Source of the DNA: Pseudomonas sp. GM79
GTDB taxonomy: Bacteria > Pseudomonadota > Gammaproteobacteria > Pseudomonadales > Pseudomonadaceae
Length of the DNA: 64,000 nucleotides
Assembly: GCF_000282495.1 (NCBI RefSeq)
Contig: NZ_AKJE01000111.1
Coordinates: forward strand, 1 to 64,000
Direction of reading: 5' to 3'
Shown here: positions 49,342 to 57,188 of the stretch, piece after piece
How the letters are laid out: the number at the start of each line of letters is the position of its first letter
How positions within the stretch are numbered: position 1 is the stretch's first letter
Made by a program: the position numbers and the translations under genes
The notes under the pieces: model-generated
Told to the model about the DNA's origin: nothing
The model's input: the letters and a program-made list of their open reading frames with translations, nothing else
Databases searched by the model: none

Positions 49342-49713
49342 ATGGCCGAAGAACAGGAGCTGACGGCGGAAGCCAAGAAGCAACGCAGGAAGCGCGAGAA
49401 GGCAGCAGCGAGGGACGCCGCATTGGGCGTCGAGAAGTTTACAGTTGAAGTGGCTGGCGTGTTCAAGCCTTACCTCAAGCGGGTCATGGCCGCACACGGC
49501 ATCAACAACCAGCAAGACATTCACCAGCGCCTGCTGATCAACCTGATCGCTGCGGACTTCGAAACCCAGGCTTGGATGCTGCGGAATGTCACGACACCTT
49601 ATGAGATTCCGGAAAAGGTGTCGCGAGCATTTTACGAGAAGAGCATGGCCGAAATCATGGCGGACCCAAGTGACATGATCATTACACCTGATCCTTCACA
49701 GGGAAAACTGTAG
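49342..49713 (+). CDS. small phage protein containing a dyad element
   Basis: 123 residues (MAEEQELTAEAKKQRRKREK...), with a basic helical N-terminus. Its 3' part contains a CGACAC-N20-GTGTCG dyad, and its end overlaps the convergent DUF4145 gene by 32 bp. Unknown. Confidence 0.6.
   Translation: MAEEQELTAEAKKQRRKREKAAARDAALGVEKFTVEVAGVFKPYLKRVMAAHGINNQQDIHQRLLINLIAADFETQAWMLRNVTTPYEIPEKVSRAFYEKSMAEIMADPSDMIITPDPSQGKL
49592..49623. promoter_or_regulatory. CGACAC-N20-GTGTCG dyad element, copy 3
   Basis: CGACACCTT and AAGGTGTCG arms, with the same 20-bp distance between CGACAC and GTGTCG as at 31303 and 36704. Located inside the 49342 gene, so it could be chance, but the identical spacing is notable. 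Confidence 0.45.
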
Positions 49714-50362
49714 CGGCCATTTTAGGATGGATATAAACGCTATCTAGCAAATTATCCACAACATCCATTGCCAAGCTGAGTTGATCTGATGAGCTAGGCC
49801 GCGCCTCGTGCGCAGAATCGTTGCCCATTGAGCGAAGCTTATGGAGGATCTCACATCCTGCGGGAGTTAAAACTCCCATTCGAACGAGATCATCGATCTT
49901 TTTGTATAAGTTCCCTCCCTCGGCGCTCTTATCTTTGCAAATCATCTCGATAAGAACCCGCACACCAAGACCCGCCAATATCTTCTGTCCGCCATTCAGA
50001 GCCTGTATGAGTTCTTCATAGGCTGCACGTACCAGAGGCGGCAGAAAAAATATTCCTTTTAATTTAAACCTACCTGCCGTTCTACTTGGGTAAACATCCA
50101 CAGTGAAGTCATGAACATTTTCATCAGACTCATGATCGTAATAATACGTTTCGGAATCTGAATATTCTTTACGAAAAGAAAGCTCATCACAATTCAAACA
50201 TTGAACTATTTCGTACTCAGTTATTGCGGTTTCGTGATCATGCTCATCGGTTCTTCTCACGGACTTTATAACAGCGTGCTTTTGATCAATTTTACACACC
50301 TCACAAATTAAACGGACGGTTGCCCCGTTAGTATTGTCGTGAGTGTAAGTTCTTCCGTGCAT
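49682..50362 (-). CDS. DUF4145 protein, antisense moron
   Basis: 226 residues starting MHGRTYTHDNTNGATVRLIC. Zinc-finger-like CEVC and CLNC pairs lie at about 20-23 and 54-57, and the DUF4145-type core (GLGVRVLIEMICKDKSAEGG, then LTPAGCEILHKLRSMGNDSAHE) follows. It is AT-rich, on the opposite strand to the early operon, and overlaps the 3' end of the neighbouring gene, so it is a recent insertion. DUF4145 often accompanies restriction or defence enzymes, but no partner is adjacent. Role unknown. Confidence 0.7.
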   Translation of the reverse strand: MHGRTYTHDNTNGATVRLICEVCKIDQKHAVIKSVRRTDEHDHETAITEYEIVQCLNCDELSFRKEYSDSETYYYDHESDENVHDFTVDVYPSRTAGRFKLKGIFFLPPLVRAAYEELIQALNGGQKILAGLGVRVLIEMICKDKSAEGGNLYKKIDDLVRMGVLTPAGCEILHKLRSMGNDSAHEARPSSSDQLSLAMDVVDNLLDSVYIHPKMAATVFPVKDQV

Positions 50363-50471
50363 TATTTTTTCCCCGGCGAAACCGGCCCCATGCCGGTCCC
50401 CCGTAATACCCCAATCCAAACCAAATTGCCACCACCGGTCACGGAGGGCGGCGCCTGACTGGAGAAAGTCA

Positions 50472-50795
50472 ATGGGTCTCCCTGTCTCAGCTCTCACCGA
50501 TGAAGAGCTCATTCATTACGCTGGAATCGACGAAGACGCCCAGGCTGAGATGGCGAGGAGGTCGATATCGTTTCGAGGGACCTATCTCAGCGAGATAGAA
50601 ACGCTGAAGCAAGAAGTCGCCGGACTTGAAGAGCAGCTGGAGGAAGCGGCAGAAGAAGGATCGGCGGCCGACGACATGCAGGAATGCATTCAGCGAGTTC
50701 ACGACCTCTTAAAGGACCACGGCGATATGACTGCCGGCGAGGCAGCCGAAGCTATCGACTCCGCGCTTGCTGAAATCTCAGATTTTGTTCGCTAA
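50472..50795 (+). CDS. acidic coiled-coil phage protein
   Basis: 107 residues (MGLPVSALTDEELIHYAGID...) with a glutamate-rich coiled coil at about 35-65. Located between the DUF4145 gene and the methyltransferase. Unknown; possibly a methyltransferase-linked accessory. Confidence 0.6.
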   Translation: MGLPVSALTDEELIHYAGIDEDAQAEMARRSISFRGTYLSEIETLKQEVAGLEEQLEEAAEEGSAADDMQECIQRVHDLLKDHGDMTAGEAAEAIDSALAEISDFVR

Positions 50796-50863
50796 CAGCC
50801 CCATGCCGGGCCGAACACAAATACCCCACTTCAACGAATCACGCCAGCCGGCGAGGATCTCCT

Positions 50864-52921
50864 ATGGCCGCACAACAGAAGAAACACCCCTTCGATTTCA
50901 AAACTCAATACGGACTCGGCTTCAGCACTCAGGATGATGAGATCGTTGTCGACTTCTTCTGCGGTGGTGGTGGTGCCGGTACCGGGTTGGAAATGGGCCT
51001 GGGCCGCGCGGTGAATGTTGCAAAGAACCACAGCCCTCAGGCGATCAGCATGCACACCGTCAACCACCCAGGCGCTGTGCACTACACCACCGATGTGTTC
51101 GAGGGTGATCCGGATACCGAGTGCGGGGGCAAGGCCGTTGGCTGGTTCCACATGTCGCCGGACTGCACGCACCACAGCCAGGCCGCCGGCGGACAGCCGC
51201 GCAAGCGTGAGATTCGCAACCTGTCGTGGATCGGCCTGAAGTGGGCCGGCAAGAAGAAGCCCCGCGTCATCAGCCTGGAGAACGTGAAGCAGATCCTCCA
51301 GTGGGGGCCGCTGATAGCCAAACGCTGCAAGACTACCGGCCGGGTCGTGAAACTGGGCGGCGGTGTTGCCGCAACTGGCGAGGTCGTCCCGGTCAGCCAG
51401 CAGTTTCTGGTGCCCGACCCGGCACGCCGCGGCCAGACATGGTCCGTGTTCGTCGCCGAGCTGCAGCGTCTGGGTTACGCCGTTGAATGGCGAGTGATCA
51501 AGGCCTGCGACTTCGGTGCGCCGACCAGCCGGGAGCGGCTGTTCATGATCGCCCGCTGCGATGGTCAGCCGATTGTCTGGCCTGAGCCAACCCACGCGAA
51601 GAACCCATCCAATGGACAGAAAAAATGGCGCACCGCCGCCGAGTGCATCGACTGGACGATTCCGAACAAAAGCATTTTCGACCGGCTCAAGCCGCTGGCA
51701 CCCGCCACCCTGCGCCGAATCGCCAAGGGCATGAAGAAGTTCGTCATTGATGCCGCTGACCCGTTCATCGTACCGATCGCGAACTGGTCCGGTGAAAGCG
51801 TCCAGTCAGCACACGATCCGTTGCGGACCGTTACGTCTTGGCCACGCGGTGGTTCGTTCGCCATGGCCAGCCCGATCATCGCGCCAGCCACGCATCAGGG
51901 CAGTGATCGCGTAAACGATCCGGCGGAGCCACTGCCGACAGTCACAAGCGCCAACCGCGGCGAATTGATGATGATTAGTCCGACCCTGATCCAAACCGGA
52001 TATGGCGAGCGGGTCGGTCAAGAGCCGCGCGTGCCTGGACTTGATCAGCCGCTGGGTACAGTAGTTGCCGGCGGTGTTAAGCATGCGCTCGCCGCGGCGC
52101 ACCTAGTGAAGTTCCGGTTTGCAGATGAAGGCAAGGCACTCAACGAGCCCCTGCCAACCATCACCAGCGGCGGCAACTACCAGCGCCCGGCCGGCGCAGC
52201 CCACGCAATGGGCATCTCGACGGTGTTCATGGCTCAGATGAACGGCGGCTTCAACACCACCGACGCCAAGAGCATCGACGACCCGATGACCACGGTAACC
52301 AACACCGGCAGCCAGCAGCAGCTGGTGACGGCGAACCTAGTACATCTGCGTGGCAACTGCGATGCACGGGACACCAATGATCCGCTGCACACCATTAGCG
52401 CCGGCGGCACTCACCACGGACTGGTCACTGCCTTCATGGAACGCCAGTTCGGCGCCAGCGTTGGCCAGGCCGTTGATGAGCCAGCACCGACCATCACGGC
52501 GGGTGGCGGTGGCAAAAGCTCGCTGGTCGAGTTTCAGCTCTCGCCAGAGGTTGAAGCCGGCGCGCTGCGGGTCGCGGCATTCCTGATCAGCTATTACGGC
52601 ACCGAGAACGTGAGCGGCGCCGGCGAACCAGCACCGACCATCACCACCAAGGACCGTCTTGGCTTAGTCACTGTGACGATCAAAGGCACGCCGTACGTGA
52701 TTATCGACATCTGCTTGCGGATGCTGCAACCAGTCGAACTGTACAAGGCTCAGGGCTTCCCCGCCGACTACATCATCAGCCATGGCGCCGACGGCAAGCC
52801 ATTCACCAAAACCCAACAGGTGCACATGTGCGGTAACAGCGTCAGCCCGCCGCCTATGGCAGCACTGGCGCGTGCCAACGACCCGTGGCGCGCAGCGGTC
52901 GCGGTTCATCAGGCAGCATAA
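50864..52921 (+). CDS. large DNA cytosine-5 methyltransferase
   Basis: 685 residues. C5 motifs in order: I DFFCGGGGAGTG (about 28), IV with catalytic Cys in MSPDCTHHS, VI ENVKQ, VIII GAPTSRERLFMIA, IX near LRMLQPVELYKAQGFP, and X GNSVSPPP. The region between VIII and IX (about 300-600) carries eight imperfect repeats centred on D/E-x-P-x-T-(I/V)-(T/S), such as NEPLPTITSGG and VDEPAPTITAGG. No restriction gene is linked, so it probably protects phage DNA or regulates. CGCC-type target unknown. Confidence 0.92.
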   Translation: MAAQQKKHPFDFKTQYGLGFSTQDDEIVVDFFCGGGGAGTGLEMGLGRAVNVAKNHSPQAISMHTVNHPGAVHYTTDVFEGDPDTECGGKAVGWFHMSPDCTHHSQAAGGQPRKREIRNLSWIGLKWAGKKKPRVISLENVKQILQWGPLIAKRCKTTGRVVKLGGGVAATGEVVPVSQQFLVPDPARRGQTWSVFVAELQRLGYAVEWRVIKACDFGAPTSRERLFMIARCDGQPIVWPEPTHAKNPSNGQKKWRTAAECIDWTIPNKSIFDRLKPLAPATLRRIAKGMKKFVIDAADPFIVPIANWSGESVQSAHDPLRTVTSWPRGGSFAMASPIIAPATHQGSDRVNDPAEPLPTVTSANRGELMMISPTLIQTGYGERVGQEPRVPGLDQPLGTVVAGGVKHALAAAHLVKFRFADEGKALNEPLPTITSGGNYQRPAGAAHAMGISTVFMAQMNGGFNTTDAKSIDDPMTTVTNTGSQQQLVTANLVHLRGNCDARDTNDPLHTISAGGTHHGLVTAFMERQFGASVGQAVDEPAPTITAGGGGKSSLVEFQLSPEVEAGALRVAAFLISYYGTENVSGAGEPAPTITTKDRLGLVTVTIKGTPYVIIDICLRMLQPVELYKAQGFPADYIISHGADGKPFTKTQQVHMCGNSVSPPPMAALARANDPWRAAVAVHQAA

Positions 52922-53041
52922 ATTTTATAGAAACCCGACGAACGGTCGAAGAATACCCCCAGAAAAGGGGCACTGCCTTCCCACTATTAATACATGTGAA
53001 TCATTTCTAGATTCATATCAACGTGAGTAGGTGCTGTCTCT

Positions 53042-53170
53042 ATGAGTAAAAAATGTGAGTGCTGCAAAACCGTTTCAGACCGGGAAAAAAGGGAGCACTT
53101 CTGTGCTGGAATCTTCTTTTCCGTCGTTGTGGCTGGCTTCTTCTATTACTGGGGGTACTGGCATTTCTAA
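53042..53170 (+). CDS. 42-residue membrane protein with CxCC motif
   Basis: Reads MSKKCECCKTVSDREKREHF, then CAGIFFSVVVAGFFYYWGYW. A cysteine cluster is followed by one hydrophobic span. SD weak. Unknown. Confidence 0.5.
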   Translation: MSKKCECCKTVSDREKREHFCAGIFFSVVVAGFFYYWGYWHF

Positions 53171-53203
53171 ATCGAGCGCTGTGACAAGCGCGTGATGTAC
53201 ACA

Positions 53204-53235
53204 AGCCGATGGCTGCACCAACGCAGCCATCGGCT
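53204..53235. terminator. 13-bp perfect hairpin
   Basis: AGCCGATGGCTGC pairs with GCAGCCATCGGCT across a 6-nt loop. There is no T-tract. It follows the methyltransferase group and may cap or stabilise that mRNA. Confidence 0.5.
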
Positions 53236-53318
53236 ACCTCAATACACAAGCAACACCATTCCTTTTGCTCACTCCCTCCCCCTTCAAAGTCAGCCGCTAT
53301 AGCGGCAAAGGAACAGTC

Positions 53319-53651
53319 ATGCTTGAAGAAACTGTTTTGATCGAGCCTCTACCGGTCCATCGCGATGCGAACGGTTGGTGGTCGCACCCTGAATACCTCT
53401 CGGAGTTCGACGACGAAATTACCGAAGAGCAGTTCAGCGACTGGTGCAAGCGCCACCAGGTGGAAACGAAGATCACCTACATGGAGGGCGACGTGCCCGT
53501 CGAGGTGTTCGACGCCTACATGGATGACGGCCAGGTTAACTGCTCGGCATGGGCAATTCAGCACCCCGCTGAACCTGGTTGGTTCATCCTGTCAATTCAC
53601 GACGCCGAGGACGGCCCTGTTTGCATCTGGGGCCGGCGGGTGTCGCCATGA
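53319..53651 (+). CDS. unknown phage protein
   Basis: 110 residues starting MLEETVLIEPLPVHRDANGW, acidic and tryptophan-rich. AAGGA SD. ATGA overlap with the ASCH-like gene. Unknown; likely a partner of that gene. Confidence 0.6.
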   Translation: MLEETVLIEPLPVHRDANGWWSHPEYLSEFDDEITEEQFSDWCKRHQVETKITYMEGDVPVEVFDAYMDDGQVNCSAWAIQHPAEPGWFILSIHDAEDGPVCIWGRRVSP

Positions 53652-54571
53652 CCAAAAAATTGCACCTCACAATCAGCTCAGGCTCGAACATGGACGGTGA
53701 GTGGTCCGCATTGTCGGCCTGTAGCCTCAACGAAGATTCAGATGCCGAATGGAATGGCACCAGTGACCGCGAGAAGGTCACCTGCAAGCGCTGTCTGGCG
53801 CAGATGGCCAAGCCGCCAAAGCCTTCAACATTCGGCATCCCCAAAGAGCGCCCTATCCTGTTCAATGGGCCAATGGTGAGCGGAATCCTTTCTGGAAATA
53901 AAACAGTCACTCGCCGGCTGGTTGGTGAAAAACAAATACCGCGCAGAACAGATGCAGGGCATTACACCGCTGAGGCACAGCCCGGTCGGTATGGCTTCAA
54001 TGTTTCAGGTTCCACCGAACATGCGTGCGCCGAGGAGCTGGCGCTCTATGGGCTTTGCCCTTTCGGAAAGCGCGGCGATCGGCTGTGGGTGCGCGAGACC
54101 TTCGCCCTGCTCGGCAATGAAGATGGCGTCTGCGTCGACTGGAACGACAACCTGCAAAAAGGTGATGAGCAGTCCGCAGCCAAGATTTACAGGGCGAGCT
54201 GCACTCAGGGTGATTACGGCCTTTGGGAAGTTCCCGACACAGCAGCCTGGAAGCCAAAGACAGACGGCCTTTTGCATGAGGGTGCCTGGCGCCCGAGCAT
54301 CCACATGCCCCGCTGGGCGAGCCGCATCCTGCTGGAGATCACCGACGTTCGGGTGGAGCGCCTTTGGGATATCGACGACAAGCAGTCACTCGCCGAAGGT
54401 ATCTACTCGAACCCAGAGGTAAATGACATGTACACCGCCGACGGCGACCACCACACAAGCAAGCGCGGCGGTGCTCGATCGGCATTCATACACCTGTGGG
54501 AATCGACTGGTGGAGACTGGAACGGCAACCCCTGGGTCTGGGCGATATCATTCAAGAAGGTGGCGCCATGA
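53648..54571 (+). CDS. ASCH-domain-like phage protein
   Basis: 307 residues starting MTKKLHLTISSGSNMDGEWS. The ILFNGPMVSGILSGNKTVTRR start, GDRLWVRETFA centre and HMPRWASRILLEITDVRVERL end are the ASCH-like pattern of phage proteins thought to bind RNA or modified nucleotides. A small zinc-type CKRC is at the N-terminus. Exact function unknown. Confidence 0.8.
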   Translation: MTKKLHLTISSGSNMDGEWSALSACSLNEDSDAEWNGTSDREKVTCKRCLAQMAKPPKPSTFGIPKERPILFNGPMVSGILSGNKTVTRRLVGEKQIPRRTDAGHYTAEAQPGRYGFNVSGSTEHACAEELALYGLCPFGKRGDRLWVRETFALLGNEDGVCVDWNDNLQKGDEQSAAKIYRASCTQGDYGLWEVPDTAAWKPKTDGLLHEGAWRPSIHMPRWASRILLEITDVRVERLWDIDDKQSLAEGIYSNPEVNDMYTADGDHHTSKRGGARSAFIHLWESTGGDWNGNPWVWAISFKKVAP

Positions 54572-54626
54572 TAGCCCTCGCCTGGTTCGCCTACGTGTAC
54601 TGCTACAAGGGGCCACGGTGATGGGA

Positions 54627-54770
54627 TCAGACTTGTTTCTTCCCCTTCGCCCATCCGCACACCATTAAAACCAAGCCTGGAATCCACAATCCAGGCGCGG
54701 TAATGACAAAACCACATACAGCCAGCGGTAGCCCTGTCAGAAACAATGGATTTCGAAACGCCTTTTCCAT
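54627..54770 (-). CDS. 47-residue membrane protein
   Basis: Reads MEKAFRNPLFLTGLPLAVCG, then FVITAPGLWIPGLVLMVCGW, giving two short hydrophobic spans and a basic tail. GGAGAGG SD. On the minus strand between the ASCH-like and excisionase genes. Unknown. Confidence 0.5.
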   Translation of the reverse strand: MEKAFRNPLFLTGLPLAVCGFVITAPGLWIPGLVLMVCGWAKGKKQV

Positions 54771-54841
54771 AGCAGCCTCTCCCTAAGAATTTTTTTATTA
54801 AACCACAACGCCTGCCGGCGAACGGCGGGCGAGGAATCTCT

Positions 54842-55243
54842 ATGTCAAATCGAAGCGCGGCCCAGGTCACGCCCATACTCCCGCGCTTCATTCGCGCCGG
54901 CGAGGCTTACGGCTACCTCGGCATGTGCCGGGATGAATTCAACAAAACGGTACGGCCCAATGTCCGGGAATTCCCGATCGGGAAACAGGGTATCGGCTTC
55001 GACCGGATCGAGCTCGACCAGTGGGCAGACAGCTACATCGAATCCATGGCAATTGAAAAAGCGGCCAGTCAGGACAACAATCAGCCCCGCAGTGGGCGCC
55101 AAGGAGTTAATAAATGGCGCGAAAAACCATGTCCGGCCTCTACGAGAGGAACGGCATTTGGCACATCGACAAAGTCGTCCGAGGTCAGCGACTTCAAGAA
55201 AGCACTGGAACAAGCGAGAGGGAAGAAGCGGAGCAGTACCTGA
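54842..55243 (+). CDS. xis: excisionase-like DNA-binding protein
   Basis: 133 residues. The segment IRAGEAYGYLGMCRDEFNKT, then VRPNVREFPIGKQGIGFDRIELDQW, is a winged-helix/AlpA-type excisionase fold at about 17-60. It overlaps int by 130 bp, as Xis commonly does. It would direct prophage excision. Confidence 0.75.
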   Translation: MSNRSAAQVTPILPRFIRAGEAYGYLGMCRDEFNKTVRPNVREFPIGKQGIGFDRIELDQWADSYIESMAIEKAASQDNNQPRSGRQGVNKWREKPCPASTRGTAFGTSTKSSEVSDFKKALEQARGKKRSST

Positions 55244-56310
55244 TTCACCGATTGGAAAAGCTCAGGCAGGAACAAGTATACGGCGTGCGCCAGGTGCGAA
55301 CTTGGCGCGAGGCCGCCACCAAGTTTCTGGTCGAGTTCAAGGATCAGCCGTCAATTGCCCTGTCCGCTTCCCACATTGAACAGCTGGATCCGTACATCGG
55401 CGACTTGCCAATCACGCACATTGATGACGGGACGCTTTCTGCCTTCAAGCGGGATCGGCAAAAACCCACCAAGACGGCGACCGGAAAGGAGAAGCCGGGC
55501 GTTTCGAACAGGACGGTGAACATCGCCCTGCAGCGAGTTGTCAGGATATTGAACCTGTGTCACAGGAAGTGGCGAGATGCAGAAAAGCGGCCGTGGCTTG
55601 ATAGCGTGCCGATGATCTCGATGCTGGAGGAAAAGCGGTCGAGCAGGAAGCCCTATCCATTGTCCTGGGAAGAGCAATCCATCCTGTTCGCGGAAATCCC
55701 TGATCACCTGCTGAGGATGGCCCTCTACAAAGTGAACACAGGATGCCGGGAGCAGGAAGTTTGCAAATTGCGGTGGGAATGGGAGATACGGGTGTCGGAG
55801 CTGGAAACGAGCGTGTTTCTGATTCCGCCAGGGTTTGGCGGTCGGCATGACAAGGCGGGAGTGAAAAACGGCGATGAAAGGCTGGTGGTGCTGAACAGGG
55901 TAGCGATGTCAGTGATTGACGGTCAGCGCGGCCTGCATCCCGATTTGGTTTTCCCGTATGGGCAACCAGATCAGTTTGGACCGACAGCGATTCACCGGAT
56001 GAATGACACGGCCTGGAAGAAGGCCAGGATACGAGCGGCGGCGAAGTGGGAAAAGGAGCATAAGTCGCCAGCGCACCCTGGATTCCGCTCGATCAGGGTT
56101 CATGACCTGAAGCACACCTTTGGCAGAAGACTGCGTGCTGCGGGCATTACCGAAGAGGATCGAAAGGCATTACTTGGGCACAAGCACGGTAGCATTACGA
56201 GCCACTATTCTACTGCAGAGCTTGGGCATTTGATTGACGCGGCAAACAAAGTGTCAGCCACCGATTCGCGAGGACCGGCACTGACCATCTTGAGGAGGAA
56301 AACGGGATGA
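55114..56310 (+). CDS. int: tyrosine integrase
   Basis: 398 residues. Arg212 in NTGCREQEV, His330 in HDLKHT, His356 in LLGHKHG and nucleophile Tyr365 in SHYST form the catalytic set. The usual Arg of the second motif (HxLR) is Lys333 here. N-terminal arm-binding domain about 1-60, core-binding about 65-170. The gene ends 95 bp from the attR core in tRNA-Pro. Confidence 0.95.
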   Translation: MARKTMSGLYERNGIWHIDKVVRGQRLQESTGTSEREEAEQYLIHRLEKLRQEQVYGVRQVRTWREAATKFLVEFKDQPSIALSASHIEQLDPYIGDLPITHIDDGTLSAFKRDRQKPTKTATGKEKPGVSNRTVNIALQRVVRILNLCHRKWRDAEKRPWLDSVPMISMLEEKRSSRKPYPLSWEEQSILFAEIPDHLLRMALYKVNTGCREQEVCKLRWEWEIRVSELETSVFLIPPGFGGRHDKAGVKNGDERLVVLNRVAMSVIDGQRGLHPDLVFPYGQPDQFGPTAIHRMNDTAWKKARIRAAAKWEKEHKSPAHPGFRSIRVHDLKHTFGRRLRAAGITEEDRKALLGHKHGSITSHYSTAELGHLIDAANKVSATDSRGPALTILRRKTG

Positions 56311-56312
56311 TC

Positions 56313-56330
56313 CCCCGCAAAAGTCCCTAC
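56313..56330 (+). repeat. putative integrase arm-type site, right copy
   Basis: Identical to 115-132, immediately after the int stop codon and 75 bp from the attR core. See that entry for the rationale. Confidence 0.5.
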
Positions 56331-56334
56331 GCGT

Positions 56335-56363
56335 AAAAAAGCCGAACTGGCTAGAGTTCGGCT
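56335..56363 (-). terminator. terminator downstream of tRNA-Pro
   Basis: On the minus strand, AGCCGAACT/AGTTCGGCT hairpin with six T. It lies just past the tRNA 3' end, on the phage-derived side of the att core, so the phage restores both tRNA end and terminator. Confidence 0.85.
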
Positions 56364-56379
56364 AAGTTACTGAATTATA

Positions 56380-56456
56380 TGGTCGGGACGGAGTGATTCG
56401 AACACTCGACCCCTAGCACCCCATGCTAGTGCGCTACCGGACTGCGCTACGCCCCG
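56380..56456 (-). tRNA. tRNA-Pro(GGG), attachment gene
   Basis: 77 nt with encoded CCA. Acceptor CGGGGCG pairs with CGTCCCG (one G-T), anticodon stem CTAGC/GCTAG, loop ATGGGGT giving anticodon GGG, T arm with GTTCGAATC. The 5' part is host DNA and the 3' end (56380-56405) comes from the phage. Confidence 0.95.
56406..56427. other. attR: attR core, right end of prophage
   Basis: 22-bp direct repeat of 1-22, inside tRNA-Pro from the anticodon loop to the variable region. Integration here keeps the tRNA intact. Confidence 0.88.
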
Positions 56457-56498
56457 ACTAGGCGTTGAATCTGTCCCTCATCTCGAGGAACGCTCAAG

Positions 56499-56527
56499 AA
56501 TATATCGCAAGCTTTTGAAAACTGGAA
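56499..56527 (-). promoter_or_regulatory. probable tRNA-Pro promoter
   Basis: On the minus strand, TTCCAG, 17-bp spacer, TATATT, about 40 bp before the tRNA 5' end. The -10 is good, the -35 weak. Confidence 0.5.
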
Positions 56528-56545
56528 GTATTTAAAAGCAGGAAT

Positions 56546-56902
56546 TTATTTCTTGAGAACCACCAGAACATCTTCAAGCTCGGCGATCATCTGGCGGATC
56601 ATTTGTTTGTATTGGGTGGTGTCGTCTTTGGCTTCATCGCCGGACAAACGCAAGCGTGCGCCGCCGATGGTAAACCCCTGATCGTAAAGAAGCGCGCGGA
56701 TCTGCCGGATCATCAGCACGTCCTGGCGCTGATAATACCGGCGGTTTCCGCGGCGTTTGACGGGGTTGAGTTGAGGAAACTCCTGCTCCCAGTAGCGCAG
56801 CACGTGCGGTTTTACGGCACATAGCTCGCTGACTTCACCAATGGTGAAGTAGCGTTTGCCCGGGATGACGGGTAGCTCGTCGTTATGACTTGGTTCCAGC
56901 AT
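56546..56902 (-). CDS. MerR family transcriptional regulator
   Basis: 118 residues starting MLEPSHNDELPVIPGKRYFT. The MerR helix-turn-helix is FTIGEVSELCAVKPHVLRYWEQEF, with winged region RRGNRRYYQ. Ligand unknown. It overlaps the 3' end of ihfA by 20 bp and is the last gene of the operon; a highly conserved gene in Pseudomonas. Confidence 0.92.
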   Translation of the reverse strand: MLEPSHNDELPVIPGKRYFTIGEVSELCAVKPHVLRYWEQEFPQLNPVKRRGNRRYYQRQDVLMIRQIRALLYDQGFTIGGARLRLSGDEAKDDTTQYKQMIRQMIAELEDVLVVLKK

Positions 56903-57185
56903 AAGCCTCAACTCGGGCCTTCAACTTCTGCCCTGGACGAAAGGTGACCACACGGCGAGCCGTGATCGGGATTTCTTCTCCCGTTTTCGGATTGCGGCCA
57001 GGCCGCTGGCGTTTGTCCCGAAGGTCAAAATTGCCGAAACCGGACAATTTGACTTGTTCGTTGTCTTCAAGAGCGTGCCTGATTTCTTCAAAAAACAGTT
57101 CGACCAATTCCTTGGCCTCCCGCTTGTTCAGGCCCAGCTCTTCATACAGACGTTCCGCCATCTCAGCTTTCGTCAAAGCCCCCAT
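56883..57185 (-). CDS. ihfA: integration host factor alpha subunit
   Basis: 100 residues, HU/IHF fold: MGALTKAEMAERLYEELGLN, the GFGNFDLRDK turn, and the DNA-intercalating arm GRNPKTGEEIPITARRV. Pairs with IhfB to bend DNA; also the host factor lambdoid integrases use at att sites, and it is next to the attachment gene. Confidence 0.97.
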   Translation of the reverse strand: MGALTKAEMAERLYEELGLNKREAKELVELFFEEIRHALEDNEQVKLSGFGNFDLRDKRQRPGRNPKTGEEIPITARRVVTFRPGQKLKARVEAYAGTKS

Positions 57186-57188
57186 ACG

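Noticed and set aside
49257..49448. 63-residue frame starting with an ATGA overlap after the 153-residue gene
   Set aside because: Over half of it overlaps the better supported gene at 49342 in another frame; the 3' half looks like a shadow. A shorter real peptide cannot be excluded.
54568..54621. 17-residue frame overlapping the ASCH-like stop by ATGA
   Set aside because: Too short to support without conservation evidence.
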